Shown: positions 29,342 through 38,802, counted from the first letter of the stretch. The stretch is DNA of 64,000 nt from an uncultured Lachnospiraceae bacterium (GCA_946628415.1 CAMOWK010000002.1:1-64000); one strand, 5' to 3'. Made by a program: numbers and translations. Notes: generated by a model from the letters alone, not told the origin.

Positions 29342-31155
29342 TGAAAAGAAAAGCTTTCTCCATAGCATATATTGTTATATGCTTTATATTCTTTTATTTC
29401 CCTATTGCCGTAATGATGTTCTATTCATTTAACAGCTCCAAGTCGCTTACTAATTTTACGGGATTTTCATTTCAGTGGTATCAGAAACTGATAACTGACA
29501 GCTCTATCATTAAGGCTGTCTACGTGTCGATATCGATAGCTCTATTCGCTACTATAATCTCAACCGTACTTGGAACTATCACTGCTATAGGACTTTCTAA
29601 ATCAAATAAGATAATCAAGGGCGTGATCAAGAATTTTAACGATATCCCGATAATGAATCCGGATATTGTAACAGCTATAGGTCTCATGATATTCTTCTCA
29701 AGTATTATGATGGAGAAGGGGTATCTTACGATGCTCCTTGCGCATGTAGCATTCTGTACGCCTTATGTTCTTACAAGCGTTTATCCTAAGGTGAGAAATC
29801 TTGATCCGGCAGTTGCGGACGCTGCGCTTGATCTTGGAGCGACGCCGTTTGAGGCACTTACCAAGGTTATAATCCCCATGCTTAAGGATGGCATTTATGC
29901 AGGTATTCTGCTTGCATTTACGATGTCATTTGATGATTTCGTAATATCATATTTCGTCACGGGCAGGGGAGTGCAGAACATTTCCATAATTGTCTACAAT
30001 ATGACAAAAAGGACAAACCCTACTATCAATGCTCTTTCAACAATCGTTATAATAGTTATTGCATTCAGTCTGATTGTTTCGAGACTGATTCCGGATATGG
30101 TAAAGAATACCATGAAGAAACTTATGGCTGTGTTTATGGCGGTTTTAATCGGTGTTACCATATTTACCGGTGTAAAGAGCAGTAAAAGAACCATCAGGGT
30201 TTTCAGTGCCGGCGAGTATATAGATACATCCGTGCTTGATGAATTTGAAGAAAAGTATAAATGTAATGTCATTTACGAAACATTTGATTCAAATGAAACG
30301 ATGTATACCAAGATAATGAGTGGTGCGGAATATGACATACTCGTCCCGTCTGATTATATGATTGAAAGGCTCATCACTGAAGATTATCTTCAGGAGATAG
30401 ACTGGAATAAAATAACGAATAAAGATGCAATAAATCAGGATTACCTGGGATTTCCGTATGACCCGGATAATAAATACTCAGTTCCTTATTTTGTTGGAAC
30501 TGTCGGTATCCTCTATGATAAAAATGTTGTCGATGAAGAGGACTTAAAAGATGGATGGGAACTTCTCAGAAATCCAAAGTATAAGGGCGATATCTATATG
30601 TATGATTCCGAAAGGGATTCATTCATGATTGCTCTCAAGGCACTTGGCTATTCCATGAATACCGATAATTATGAGGAAATAAATGAAGCTTATGAGTGGC
30701 TTATAGAACAGCGTGATACCATGGATGTTGTTTATGCAGGTGATGATGTCATAGATAATATGATATCGGGAAATAAGAGTATCGCTGTTGTATATTCAGG
30801 TGACGGAGCTCTCATCATGTCTGAAAATCCGGATCTTGGATATTTTGAACCTGAAGAAGGTACGAATGAGTGGTGCGACGGAATGGTCATAACCAATGCA
30901 TGTACGGATACTGATCTTGCTCATGAGTATATTGACTTTATACTTTCTTATGATATAGCAAGAAGAAATACAGAATATGTAGGTTATACTTCATCAGTAG
31001 AGCAGGTTGTGGAAGACCTTTCAAAGGAAGATTTTGAAGGTATAAATGCATTTACACCTGTATTCGGCAAAAAAAATAATGAAGTTTTCAGATATCAGGA
31101 ACTTAAGATTAAACAGTATTTTGCTGATATGTGGACAAAAGTAAAAGCATATTGA
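29341..31155 (+). CDS. potCD: Fused polyamine permease PotC and substrate-binding protein PotD
   Basis: The 604-residue fusion has residues 1-255 as a PotC-type permease with six helices and EAA loop VADAALDLGATPFEALTKVI. A further membrane helix at about 260-278 serves as the tether. Residues 285-604 form a PotD-type solute-binding protein (IRVFSAGEYIDTSVLDEFEE, LVPSDYMIERL, PYFVGTVGILYD). The tether keeps the binding domain outside the membrane next to its permease, replacing a free lipoprotein. Fused PotCD proteins are known in other Firmicutes. It is followed by a strong terminator that ends the operon. Confidence 0.93.
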   Translation: MKRKAFSIAYIVICFIFFYFPIAVMMFYSFNSSKSLTNFTGFSFQWYQKLITDSSIIKAVYVSISIALFATIISTVLGTITAIGLSKSNKIIKGVIKNFNDIPIMNPDIVTAIGLMIFFSSIMMEKGYLTMLLAHVAFCTPYVLTSVYPKVRNLDPAVADAALDLGATPFEALTKVIIPMLKDGIYAGILLAFTMSFDDFVISYFVTGRGVQNISIIVYNMTKRTNPTINALSTIVIIVIAFSLIVSRLIPDMVKNTMKKLMAVFMAVLIGVTIFTGVKSSKRTIRVFSAGEYIDTSVLDEFEEKYKCNVIYETFDSNETMYTKIMSGAEYDILVPSDYMIERLITEDYLQEIDWNKITNKDAINQDYLGFPYDPDNKYSVPYFVGTVGILYDKNVVDEEDLKDGWELLRNPKYKGDIYMYDSERDSFMIALKALGYSMNTDNYEEINEAYEWLIEQRDTMDVVYAGDDVIDNMISGNKSIAVVYSGDGALIMSENPDLGYFEPEEGTNEWCDGMVITNACTDTDLAHEYIDFILSYDIARRNTEYVGYTSSVEQVVEDLSKEDFEGINAFTPVFGKKNNEVFRYQELKIKQYFADMWTKVKAY

Positions 31156-31166
31156 TCTTTCTTTAT

Positions 31167-31206
31167 AAAGTAGTGCAGCGGAAAATTATCCGTTGCACTA
31201 CTTTTT
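31167..31206 (+). terminator. Rho-independent terminator of the pot operon
   Basis: AAAGTAGTGCAGCGGA and TCCGTTGCACTACTTT form a long stem followed by a T-rich run (TTTATTT). Confidence 0.9.
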
Positions 31207-31230
31207 ATTTAGGCACATTTTTTGGTTTAC

Positions 31231-31259
31231 TTGACATAAAATCGTAATGCACATATAAT
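31231..31259 (+). promoter_or_regulatory. Consensus sigma-A promoter of the 31-39 kb operon
   Basis: TTGACA at 31231-31236 and TATAAT at 31254-31259 with a 17-base spacer match consensus exactly. The first gene starts about 90 bases later. No terminator is seen before 39101, so eight genes may share this promoter. Confidence 0.85.
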
Positions 31260-31350
31260 ATGATTATCTAACTTTACCTATTTTAAGGGTATTTTTTGGC
31301 AATTATTAAAGAAATTATTCTTTTTGATGTTTAAGTAAGGACGGCTGAGT

Positions 31351-32097
31351 ATGGAAACAAATGTCGGTGGACTTAGGGCTGTCGAACTTCAGTTCCGTGG
31401 TATCAGGGAATTTGAATCAGGGGAGACGACCTTCTTTCAAACAAAGACAAGACTTAATACTCCAAAGCTTGGTGCACTGGCACCCGAGAATTTTCGTAAC
31501 GTAGCGGAGATGAGTGATCAGTGTATATCGCTTTTTGAACTGGAACTTACTCAGGCACTTGAATCAGGTATAAAGCTTAGAGAAAGAGATATCTTCTACA
31601 GGTGGATTTCCGTATATATGCCGATGCGTTTTCTGGGAAGTCCGAGTGCTGAAAAATGGCTTATGCAGATGATGGATATAGCCGAGATGGACACCAACAG
31701 AGTATGTTTTGAACTTCCGCCTGAGATTCTTATCGATGGAACAGTTAAGCACAGTAAAGCAGTGGAACAACTCCGAAACAGGGGATTTCATTTCATGATA
31801 ACCGAGTTTGGAGGCACGATGTCCCCTCTTATGAAGCTGTCGCTTTTCCCGGTCGATTTTGTAATGCTGAGTCAGGAAGTGACAACTTACCTTGGTAAAA
31901 ACAGCAGGGCTGAACTGGCGGTTAATTCCATTGTTGATTTTGTAGCCGGGCTTGGGGCAACTTCCATAGCAGATGGCGTTTCTACAGTTAATCAGGCGGA
32001 AATGCTTTATCAGGCACAGTGCCACTATGGTGCAGGAGCTCTTGCAGGCAAATACATGGCTGAAAGATATATAAGAAAAAAGAAGGATGATCAGTGA
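31351..32097 (+). CDS. Degenerate EAL-domain protein
   Basis: The product has 248 residues and a fold like c-di-GMP phosphodiesterases. The helix VNSIVDFVAGLGATSIADGV and the FPVDFVML strand align with EAL landmarks. The catalytic positions are changed: the ExL motif is TRL (33-35), DDFG is TEFG (151-154), KxD is lost, and IAEGVE is IADGVS. Hydrolysis is therefore unlikely. It could bind c-di-GMP or act by protein contact. TAAGGA lies 9 bases upstream of the ATG. It is first in an operon with SipW-type peptidases and an AAA ATPase, so it may tie surface-protein export to c-di-GMP or cell state. That is inference. Confidence 0.75.
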   Translation: METNVGGLRAVELQFRGIREFESGETTFFQTKTRLNTPKLGALAPENFRNVAEMSDQCISLFELELTQALESGIKLRERDIFYRWISVYMPMRFLGSPSAEKWLMQMMDIAEMDTNRVCFELPPEILIDGTVKHSKAVEQLRNRGFHFMITEFGGTMSPLMKLSLFPVDFVMLSQEVTTYLGKNSRAELAVNSIVDFVAGLGATSIADGVSTVNQAEMLYQAQCHYGAGALAGKYMAERYIRKKKDDQ

Positions 32098-32161
32098 GTT
32101 TTAATAAGTATATGTAAGCATTAAACAATCATGCACATCTATATGAAAAGAGGAAAAAGAT

Positions 32162-32875
32162 TTGGCTGAAGATAAGAAGGAGACATTGGAGCTTAGACGA
32201 ACAGCCAAAGAAGTAAAAAGACATGTTCTGCTTACCAGAATATTAGCACTGCTTATAGGAATACTTGTAGCTATTCTGGCAGTGGCATATGCAATATCTT
32301 ACTTCTATGATAAATTCGGAAGCTTCACTGTAAAAGTGAATAAGTATGACATGGCAAGACAGGGACTTAGCCTTTCTGAGACGCCTGAATATGAACATAC
32401 CATTTCAGAGCTCAATGCCGGGATAGTCTATGATATGACGAATATCAGCGGCAACGATCTGCCGGAGAATATCGACAAAATCAATGGCAGTCATAACGGG
32501 CAGAATTACATTGCCTATACATTTTACCTTATAAACAGCGGTGAAGATACGCTTTCTTACGAAGGTGAGATGTATATAGAAAATGTAACTAAAGGCGTAG
32601 ATGAGGCGATAAGAGTTGCTGTTTATAAGAATGGGGAAAAGACCGTCTATGGGAAGACCAAGTCAAACGGCGGCGGCAAGGAATCTGATTGTGATAAAGA
32701 GTTTCTTGCTTCAACGATAGTCATGCGTACCGATAAGGAAGGGTTTAAGCCGAAAGACAGGGACAAATACACGATAGTCATCTGGCTTGAAGGAAATGAC
32801 CCTGACTGTCTGGATAATATAGTTGGTGGGACTATTAAATTTGGTATGGATTTTAGGATAGTGGAGACAACGTAA
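32162..32875 (+). CDS. TasA-like membrane-anchored secreted protein
   Basis: The product has 237 residues: a basic cytoplasmic N-terminus (about 1-25), a membrane helix ending IAYAISYFYDK-like at about 50, then an extracellular beta-rich domain with HNGQNYIAYTFYLINSGED, RVAVYKNGEKTVYGK and a C-terminal strand YTIVIWLEGNDPDC. This pattern matches proteins found beside SipW-type signal peptidases in Lachnospiraceae and resembles TasA/CalY fibre proteins. The start is TTG with GAGGAAA upstream. It abuts the peptidase gene at 32876 with no gap, so that enzyme is the obvious processing partner. The fold call is inferred. Confidence 0.65.
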   Translation: MAEDKKETLELRRTAKEVKRHVLLTRILALLIGILVAILAVAYAISYFYDKFGSFTVKVNKYDMARQGLSLSETPEYEHTISELNAGIVYDMTNISGNDLPENIDKINGSHNGQNYIAYTFYLINSGEDTLSYEGEMYIENVTKGVDEAIRVAVYKNGEKTVYGKTKSNGGGKESDCDKEFLASTIVMRTDKEGFKPKDRDKYTIVIWLEGNDPDCLDNIVGGTIKFGMDFRIVETT

Positions 32876-33622
32876 ATGAAGAGGTTTTTTGAAGTTTTTG
32901 CAGATATTCTTGCATGGGTGATACTTATAGTGGCATTTCTCGTGACGCTTATGGTATTTGCATCAAGCCGTAACAACGGTATTCCAAAGTTGTTTGGAAA
33001 TATGTTCATGAGTGTGGAATCTGAATCTATGGAGCCTACATTCAGCAAAGGGGATCTTATAATCGTAAAAGATATAGATGATCTATATAACCTTAAGGAA
33101 CAGGATGTTATTACATTTTATATGCTTGTTGATGGCGTCAGGATAATTAATACCCATAGAATTGTCAGTATTAATGACAATGGCGGTTCTATCAGCTTCA
33201 TTACCAGGGGTGATAACAATCCTATAGATGATGAAACGCCGGTTTTTGCATCGGATATTATAGGCAAATGGGAAGGGACAAGAGTAAAAGGCTTCGGAAA
33301 GGTCATGGACTTCCTCAGAACAAGAACGGGGTTCTTTGTATGTATCCTTATTCCCCTTGCACTTTTCTTTATATTTGAACTTTATAAATTTGTAGTGACA
33401 CTTATAGAATCGAAAAAACCTGAGATTACAAAAGAGGAAGAAGAAGAAATCAAGCGCAGGGCGGTTGAAGAGTATCTGGCTGCTGAGAAGGCAAAGAAAT
33501 CAGATGAAACTGATGAAGCAGGCGAGTCAGATGAAGCAGATGAAACTGATGAAGCAGATGAAACTGATGAAGCAGATGAAACTGATGAAGCAGACGAAAC
33601 AGACGAAGATACTGAAGGGTAG
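32876..33622 (+). CDS. ER/SipW-type signal peptidase I with acidic repeat tail
   Basis: This membrane serine peptidase has 248 residues. The first helix is at about 10-30. The catalytic Ser51 lies in SESMEPTF, and the general base of ER-type enzymes is His94 in NTHRIV, in place of Lys. The GDNN motif near 112 carries the conserved Asp. A second helix (about 148-168) leads to a cytoplasmic coiled segment and a tail of DETDEA repeats (about 209-248). SipW enzymes mature TasA-like fibre proteins, and one is encoded immediately upstream. The acidic repeat tail is unusual for this family. Confidence 0.88.
   Translation: MKRFFEVFADILAWVILIVAFLVTLMVFASSRNNGIPKLFGNMFMSVESESMEPTFSKGDLIIVKDIDDLYNLKEQDVITFYMLVDGVRIINTHRIVSINDNGGSISFITRGDNNPIDDETPVFASDIIGKWEGTRVKGFGKVMDFLRTRTGFFVCILIPLALFFIFELYKFVVTLIESKKPEITKEEEEEIKRRAVEEYLAAEKAKKSDETDEAGESDEADETDEADETDEADETDEADETDEDTEG
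33503..33617 (+). repeat. 18-bp tandem repeat encoding DETDEA
   Basis: The unit GATGAAACTGATGAAGCA recurs about five times with a few changes and stays in frame. The repeat number could vary by slippage in whole codon units without breaking the gene. Confidence 0.85.
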
Positions 33623-33680
33623 ATATATTGTTAGAGGCATAATTTGCTCAATATTAAAATAATTGGGGTAAGGAAAAAGA

Positions 33681-35246
33681 ATGAACGGATTTTTAAAATG
33701 GTTCTTCGCCTTCATGTCAGAGATGCTGCAGGGATATGCGATGATGTTCAGCGGTATCGGAAATGGCTTTCTGAAGGTATTTAACATCAAAATGTATATA
33801 GAGCTTTTTAAGACCTATAGTACAGAATTTACAACTGCATCATGGATTCTGTCCATACTGGCTATAATTATAGTTATAGCAATCTATTTACTTGTTCTGT
33901 TGCTCATTATTATGGCTATCAGAAAGTATATAAGATTCAGACATTCCATTGTCAGTAATGAAGATCTTCTTGAGGAGATAACCGTGCTCCAGAGAAGAGT
34001 TATGAAGATGGCAAAGGAAAAAGATGAGATTATGGCCATGAAGGTGGCTCAGATGGGAGGAGGAGCAATCGCTCCGGGACTCTCACTTACTGCTGAAGAA
34101 CTTGAAGGCGAGCAGGCTGAAAATATCCAGCAGGCTGCAGGTGAGGACGGTATGGTCATTACAAATGACAGACGTTTCTCGAAACTGTATGAGGTTGACC
34201 TTTTCTATAAGAACTATACGCCGCCTCAGTATGACGACAGCATTACATTAGAGGAAATTTGTGAAAGATTCAGGAATTTTGCTTGTTCCAAGATGAACCT
34301 TTATTACGATATAAAGACCATAAGACTTTATATAGCAGGTATGGCATCGACAAAGCTCATCATCCTTCAGGGTATTTCCGGTACCGGTAAAACATCCCTG
34401 CCGTATTCTTTCGGTAAATTCCTGCAGTTTGATACGACCATAGCATCGGTTCAGCCGTCATGGCGAGACAGAACTGAGCTTTTCGGTTATTTCAATGAAT
34501 TTACAAAGAACTTTAACGAGACAGAGGTTCTTCGTCGAATTTACGATGCAAGCTATAATGACAACATTAACTTCATACTTCTCGACGAGATGAACATCGC
34601 GCGTATTGAGTATTACTTTGCAGAAATGCTTTCTATTCTTGAAATGCCTAATGCTGATGAGTGGGAGCTTGACCTTGTTCCGAATGTATGGAGTACCGAT
34701 CCTCAGAACCTTGATCACGGAAGGCTTCGTATACCTCAGAATATTTGGTATATAGGAACAGCTAATAACGATGATTCCACCTATGCCATTTCTGATAAGG
34801 TTTATGACCGTGCTCAGCCTATTAACCTTGATGCAAAGGGTATAGCTTTTGAAGCACCGCCTACAGAACCGCTTTACCTAAGCTATTCACATCTTGATGC
34901 GATGTTTAAAGAGGCATTTGAGAAGTATCCTATATCAAAAGAAAATCTTCAGAAGATACAGCAGCTTGACCTTTGGGTTATAGATAAACTCAGAGTTGCA
35001 TTTGGTAACCGTATCATAAAACAGATGGGACTTTTTGTTCCTGTATATGTTGCATGCGGCGGTGACGAACTTGATGGAATAGACTATGTTCTTGCAACCA
35101 AGATATTCCGTAAGTTTGAATCACTTAACCTTGCAATGCTCCGTGATGAGCTTAAGGAACTTTGTGTATATATAAACAAGTCATTCGGTAAGAATAAGAT
35201 GAATGAATCTATTGCATATCTTGAAAGATTGCAAAAACTCTTCTAA
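33681..35246 (+). CDS. Membrane-anchored McrB-like AAA+ ATPase
   Basis: The product has 521 residues. One clear membrane helix at about 55-80 follows an amphipathic start and precedes a short coiled coil. The AAA+ module has Walker A GISGTGKTSLP (about 230-240), Walker B INFILLDEMN (about 296-305), and sensor 1 IWYIGTANNDD followed by DRAQPINLD with a probable arginine finger. The DEMN Walker B and overall pattern match the McrB/dynein-related AAA_5 group. Restriction McrB is not membrane-bound, so a defence role is not assumed. The partner is the DUF2357-like protein encoded next. It probably remodels a membrane or export complex. That role is inference. Confidence 0.8.
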   Translation: MNGFLKWFFAFMSEMLQGYAMMFSGIGNGFLKVFNIKMYIELFKTYSTEFTTASWILSILAIIIVIAIYLLVLLLIIMAIRKYIRFRHSIVSNEDLLEEITVLQRRVMKMAKEKDEIMAMKVAQMGGGAIAPGLSLTAEELEGEQAENIQQAAGEDGMVITNDRRFSKLYEVDLFYKNYTPPQYDDSITLEEICERFRNFACSKMNLYYDIKTIRLYIAGMASTKLIILQGISGTGKTSLPYSFGKFLQFDTTIASVQPSWRDRTELFGYFNEFTKNFNETEVLRRIYDASYNDNINFILLDEMNIARIEYYFAEMLSILEMPNADEWELDLVPNVWSTDPQNLDHGRLRIPQNIWYIGTANNDDSTYAISDKVYDRAQPINLDAKGIAFEAPPTEPLYLSYSHLDAMFKEAFEKYPISKENLQKIQQLDLWVIDKLRVAFGNRIIKQMGLFVPVYVACGGDELDGIDYVLATKIFRKFESLNLAMLRDELKELCVYINKSFGKNKMNESIAYLERLQKLF

Positions 35247-35317
35247 ATAACTGTTAATGAAAACTATACCGGGATTACTTAGCTTTGTGATCCTGTAAAT
35301 ATGAGAGGTATCCTTCT

Positions 35318-37624
35318 TTGAATTCTACATATGGGGACTGGTATGGTGAGTTAAAAGACGCTCTCGGTACCATGCAGGATAATTTCATATATGACGATAT
35401 GACCCGACTTATTAATGCCGGGCGTTCAACAGTTTCACTTAACAGGAAACTGATGGAAAAGAGTATAGATGTATCGTGGGTTGAGGCCATTGAGAATGGT
35501 CTCATTCACGTTGATAATGTTGTCAGAAATCCAAGCAGGACTATCGTTGATGTAGAAGAGGTAGTCCCGATTGCTCTTTCCAAAAAGATTACGGTAGACT
35601 CGGTTAAGCATCTGGCACAGCATACGGATCTGATACAGAGTATTGATAAAAAGACAGGCAAAATCACTCCGTCCAAAATCCTCAATGTTCATAAAGAGGA
35701 GAGTCTTGCCACATACGAAAACCGTTTTGTGAATACGCTTATAGACAGGCTTTACATTTTTATCATGCAGAGGTATGAAAAGCTTTCTCAGATTGATAAA
35801 GATGAAGAAGTTCTTGTTATGGACTTTACAAATGAGCTTGATGACAAGCAGGGGAATAAGGTTGCGGTTAAGCTTTCCATAGATGCAAAAAGAAGCCTGG
35901 AAACAACAAATGACAGCGGCTACACCATATGGCAGCGTGTTGAAAAATTAAAGAAAACTCTTGAAGGTTATAAGGGCTCCGAACTATGTACCACACTTGG
36001 CAATAATTTTGTCCGCCCGCCTATCATGAGAACAAATGCCATAATGAAGAATGTGGATTTAAAAGCATGTCTTTCACTTTGGCAGTATATCCTCGGATAT
36101 GACAAAGTTGGTTATGAGATAAATGTAGAAGACACAGCTCTTAATCCTGAAGAAGAGTATGTGGAAGATATGAGTCAGCTTATGGCATGCAATCTTCTGC
36201 TTTTCCGTTCATTTACGGATGAGGGTGTTGCAAATTATAAGCCGCTCGAAAAGAAAAAGCTAAAGCCCACGAAGCCTAAGGTTGTAAAAAGATACAGAGA
36301 TGAGCTTTTATCCGGTCACTATGATATGCATGCTGATGAGGCTGTCGGATATATAGTAGGAGATGGGAACGAGGCATATATAAGAAAGCTTCCGGAAGAT
36401 TCCGATGAGTTGTTTGAAGCGATAAATGACGCGATTGACATAGAGCGTAACTATTACAGGGAAAAGCAGAAGAAACGTGAAGAAGAGCTTGCGATTCAGG
36501 AAGAAGCTGAAAGAAGAAGGCAGGAAAGACTGGCAAGACTTGAAGAAAAGCGTCGTATCGAAGAAGCAAAACGTGAAGAACGTGAGCGTGCCGAGAGAGA
36601 AAGACTGGAAGAGGAAAAAAGACGTCGTGAAATGCTTGAAAGGCGTCAGGCTGAGATTGAGGCAGAACAGCGGGAAAGAGAGAGGATCGAAGCTGAAAGA
36701 AGAGCAAAGCGTGAGGAAGAGGAACGTATCGCCGCTGAAGAAGCCCGTGTTGCTGCAGAAAAAGCAAAGCTTGAATCTGATAAGAAGATGGTTCGCTCTG
36801 AACTTGGTGACGCAGCCGGTATAGATACAGACGTTCTGGACAGAAAGAAGGAGTCGAGAGATAAGAGAACAGCATTCAGTACAGTTACTGCATCCGATAT
36901 GGAAGAAGCTGCTCAGAAGATTGAAGACGATGCTGCAGCCAGAGAGGAAGCTGAGAAGGCTGTTGAAGAAGCAAAGGCTTCCGGAGACGAATATGCTATA
37001 GAGGAAGCTGAGAAGGCTGTTGAAAAAATCAATAAAGAAGAGGTTATAGAAGATCCGCGCGAGGTCGCTGCAAGAATGAAGCTTGAACAGCAAAAGCGCG
37101 AGAAGGAGAACAGGGAAAGAGAGAGAGCTGAAAAACTGAGAGCTCTCAGAAAATCATACGAAGAAAAACCATTTAAAGAAATAAGGAAACAGTATTCATA
37201 TAATCCGATTTATGCTATTCCAAGATTTTTCAGATGGCTCTTCTTTGTACTGTTCGGAATTATTCCTAAAGACACCGATAATCCTGACCAGAAGAGAATT
37301 CTGTTTGAAAGAGAAGAGGCAAGGAAGAAGGAAGAGTACGAAAGAGGCGAAAGAGAAAAATTCGAGGTATATTACGACAAATATGCTACGAATTTCCCAT
37401 ATAATATAAAGCGGTTTATTGCGGATCAGAAATTCAAGGCAAAAAAGAAAAAAGAAGCAAAGTCAAAACCGAAGCCAAAGTTTACACCGCCGCAGCGTAC
37501 GCCTGAGGAAGCTCGTGCTATTGAACTTGAAATGAAGAATCTTTATAAGACTTACCACGTTGGATTTATAGAGATGACAAAGAGGCGTATAAATGAGTTC
37601 CAAAACAGAAATAAAGAAGTCTGA
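35318..37624 (+). CDS. DUF2357-like protein with long charged coiled coil
   Basis: The product has 768 residues. The N-terminal ~320 residues resemble DUF2357, the usual partner of McrB-like ATPases, around ESLATYENRFVNTLIDRLY. No McrC nuclease motif is evident. Residues about 385-500 form a highly charged Glu/Arg coiled coil, and a second charged stretch is at about 525-600. A hydrophobic segment near 630-648 (IPRFFRWLFFVLFGIIP) may be a membrane anchor. The C-terminus is basic. The start is TTG with GAGAGG upstream. The gene follows the AAA gene by 71 bases and overlaps the next by 32. It is likely a membrane-associated scaffold working with the ATPase. Confidence 0.62.
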   Translation: MNSTYGDWYGELKDALGTMQDNFIYDDMTRLINAGRSTVSLNRKLMEKSIDVSWVEAIENGLIHVDNVVRNPSRTIVDVEEVVPIALSKKITVDSVKHLAQHTDLIQSIDKKTGKITPSKILNVHKEESLATYENRFVNTLIDRLYIFIMQRYEKLSQIDKDEEVLVMDFTNELDDKQGNKVAVKLSIDAKRSLETTNDSGYTIWQRVEKLKKTLEGYKGSELCTTLGNNFVRPPIMRTNAIMKNVDLKACLSLWQYILGYDKVGYEINVEDTALNPEEEYVEDMSQLMACNLLLFRSFTDEGVANYKPLEKKKLKPTKPKVVKRYRDELLSGHYDMHADEAVGYIVGDGNEAYIRKLPEDSDELFEAINDAIDIERNYYREKQKKREEELAIQEEAERRRQERLARLEEKRRIEEAKREERERAERERLEEEKRRREMLERRQAEIEAEQRERERIEAERRAKREEEERIAAEEARVAAEKAKLESDKKMVRSELGDAAGIDTDVLDRKKESRDKRTAFSTVTASDMEEAAQKIEDDAAAREEAEKAVEEAKASGDEYAIEEAEKAVEKINKEEVIEDPREVAARMKLEQQKREKENRERERAEKLRALRKSYEEKPFKEIRKQYSYNPIYAIPRFFRWLFFVLFGIIPKDTDNPDQKRILFEREEARKKEEYERGEREKFEVYYDKYATNFPYNIKRFIADQKFKAKKKKEAKSKPKPKFTPPQRTPEEARAIELEMKNLYKTYHVGFIEMTKRRINEFQNRNKEV

Positions 37625-38315
37625 AAAGAACCAGGACAGAAAAAAGAAAAGAAACAAAATAATTAACATACTTGAATGGATGCTACTTGGAATAAGTATA
37701 GCTGTATTTGTCTATACATTTTCAAATACAGCCAGAGGGAAAGCAGTTACTTTTTTTGGCAAGTCACTTCTTTATGTGGTTACAGGAAGTATGGAACCCA
37801 CTATTCATGTAGGCGAATATGTTATAGTTGATAAGACGGATGTATCAAAACTCGGTAAAGGAGATATAATCGCTTTCTATACCGAAATAGAAGAGATAAA
37901 AGGAAGTATCGTAATACACAGGATCATAGAAAAAAATGCCGACGGGACTTTTACTGTTATGGGAGATGCAAATCCTGTTCCGGATGATATTCCCGTAAAG
38001 CCGGAAAAGATTGTTGGGAAGTATGTAAGAAAGTCGGCGGTATTTAATTTTCTTGCATCATTTACAAATCCAAGGAAACTTCTCTTTCTCATGGTAGTTA
38101 TACCTATATTTCTGATTTCTGTTTATGAGGCTGTAACCGTTGTAAATATAGTTAAAAAAGGTGTTAAGGACGCTAAAAATGAAGTTTTGTCGGAAAACTC
38201 TGACACAGAAGTGCCTGAAACTTACGAAGAAAAAGTGGCAAGAATAAAGGAAGAAGCTATAAGGGAGTATCTGGATAAACAAAATGGCGAAGGAAAAGAA
38301 GGAAAAGAAGAATAA
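37593..38315 (+). CDS. Second ER/SipW-type signal peptidase I
   Basis: The product has 240 residues. A basic N-terminus precedes a helix at about 25-42. Catalytic Ser66 is in VTGSMEPT, His109 in VIHRIIEK and the conserved Asp in VMGDANPVPDD, giving the Ser-His arrangement of ER-type enzymes. A second helix lies near 165-185, followed by a charged tail (TYEEKVARIKEEAIREYL). It differs clearly from the copy at 32876 and lacks DETDEA repeats. It overlaps the genes on both sides by 32 bases, indicating coupled translation. It may process the TasA-like protein at 39320, while the other copy handles its own neighbour. Confidence 0.88.
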   Translation: MSSKTEIKKSEKNQDRKKKRNKIINILEWMLLGISIAVFVYTFSNTARGKAVTFFGKSLLYVVTGSMEPTIHVGEYVIVDKTDVSKLGKGDIIAFYTEIEEIKGSIVIHRIIEKNADGTFTVMGDANPVPDDIPVKPEKIVGKYVRKSAVFNFLASFTNPRKLLFLMVVIPIFLISVYEAVTVVNIVKKGVKDAKNEVLSENSDTEVPETYEEKVARIKEEAIREYLDKQNGEGKEGKEE

Positions 38316-38802
38316 AAGGGATGAACTTCTGAAATACACCGCCCGTGATATCGGACAGGAGTATATCATGAAGAGAAAAATGCTCAGTGCCATATTCTGG
38401 GCGATAATCCTGGCCATAGCTCTTGTGGTTTTTATTGCGCTTTATGTGGAAGAATCCCACAGGATTCAGGAAACTTACAGAACCAATTATATAAGGGCTA
38501 TTGAAACGCTTCAGGATGATATAAATTCATATGTTAATGCAGAAGGTGATAAGGATTTTTGGTACAGAATGGTTGTTGCTGATATGTCAACAGTTAATTC
38601 ATTTTCTTTTCTGATAGATGATTTTACTGAGGAGCAGAAATGCATTAACGGGCTTTATACGGTTCTTCTGAAATATCCGCAGCAGTCAACCGAACGAATG
38701 GATGAGATTCAGGCAATTCTCGATGACGTTCTCGCAAATCTTGATAAGGGATATGTTGAAATGGCTGAATTTGTTGAATCTGTAAATAAAAAAGGCTTTT
38801 AA
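38284..38802 (+). CDS. Small single-pass membrane protein, unknown
   Basis: The product has 172 residues: a Lys/Glu-rich cytoplasmic start, one helix at about 38-57 (LSAIFWAIILAIALVVFIALYV), and an exterior helical region with no Cys pair or enzyme motif. The start lies inside the preceding peptidase gene, 32 bases before its stop, and has no obvious ribosome binding site, so translation may depend on the upstream gene. It is probably an accessory subunit of the same membrane system. I do not recognise the family. Confidence 0.68.
   Translation: MAKEKKEKKNKRDELLKYTARDIGQEYIMKRKMLSAIFWAIILAIALVVFIALYVEESHRIQETYRTNYIRAIETLQDDINSYVNAEGDKDFWYRMVVADMSTVNSFSFLIDDFTEEQKCINGLYTVLLKYPQQSTERMDEIQAILDDVLANLDKGYVEMAEFVESVNKKGF

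Noticed and set aside
33503..33617. CRISPR-like periodic repeat
   Set aside because: The repeat is contiguous, in frame and coding; there are no spacers.
36276..37093. Long minus-strand frames opposite the coiled-coil gene
   Set aside because: They mirror the Glu/Arg-rich codons of the real gene at 35318; their products are low-complexity Phe/Leu/Ser strings with no ribosome binding site.
33681..37624. A McrBC-type restriction system
   Set aside because: The ATPase is membrane-anchored, the partner shows no McrC nuclease motif, and the neighbours are secretion genes, so a restriction label is not supported.
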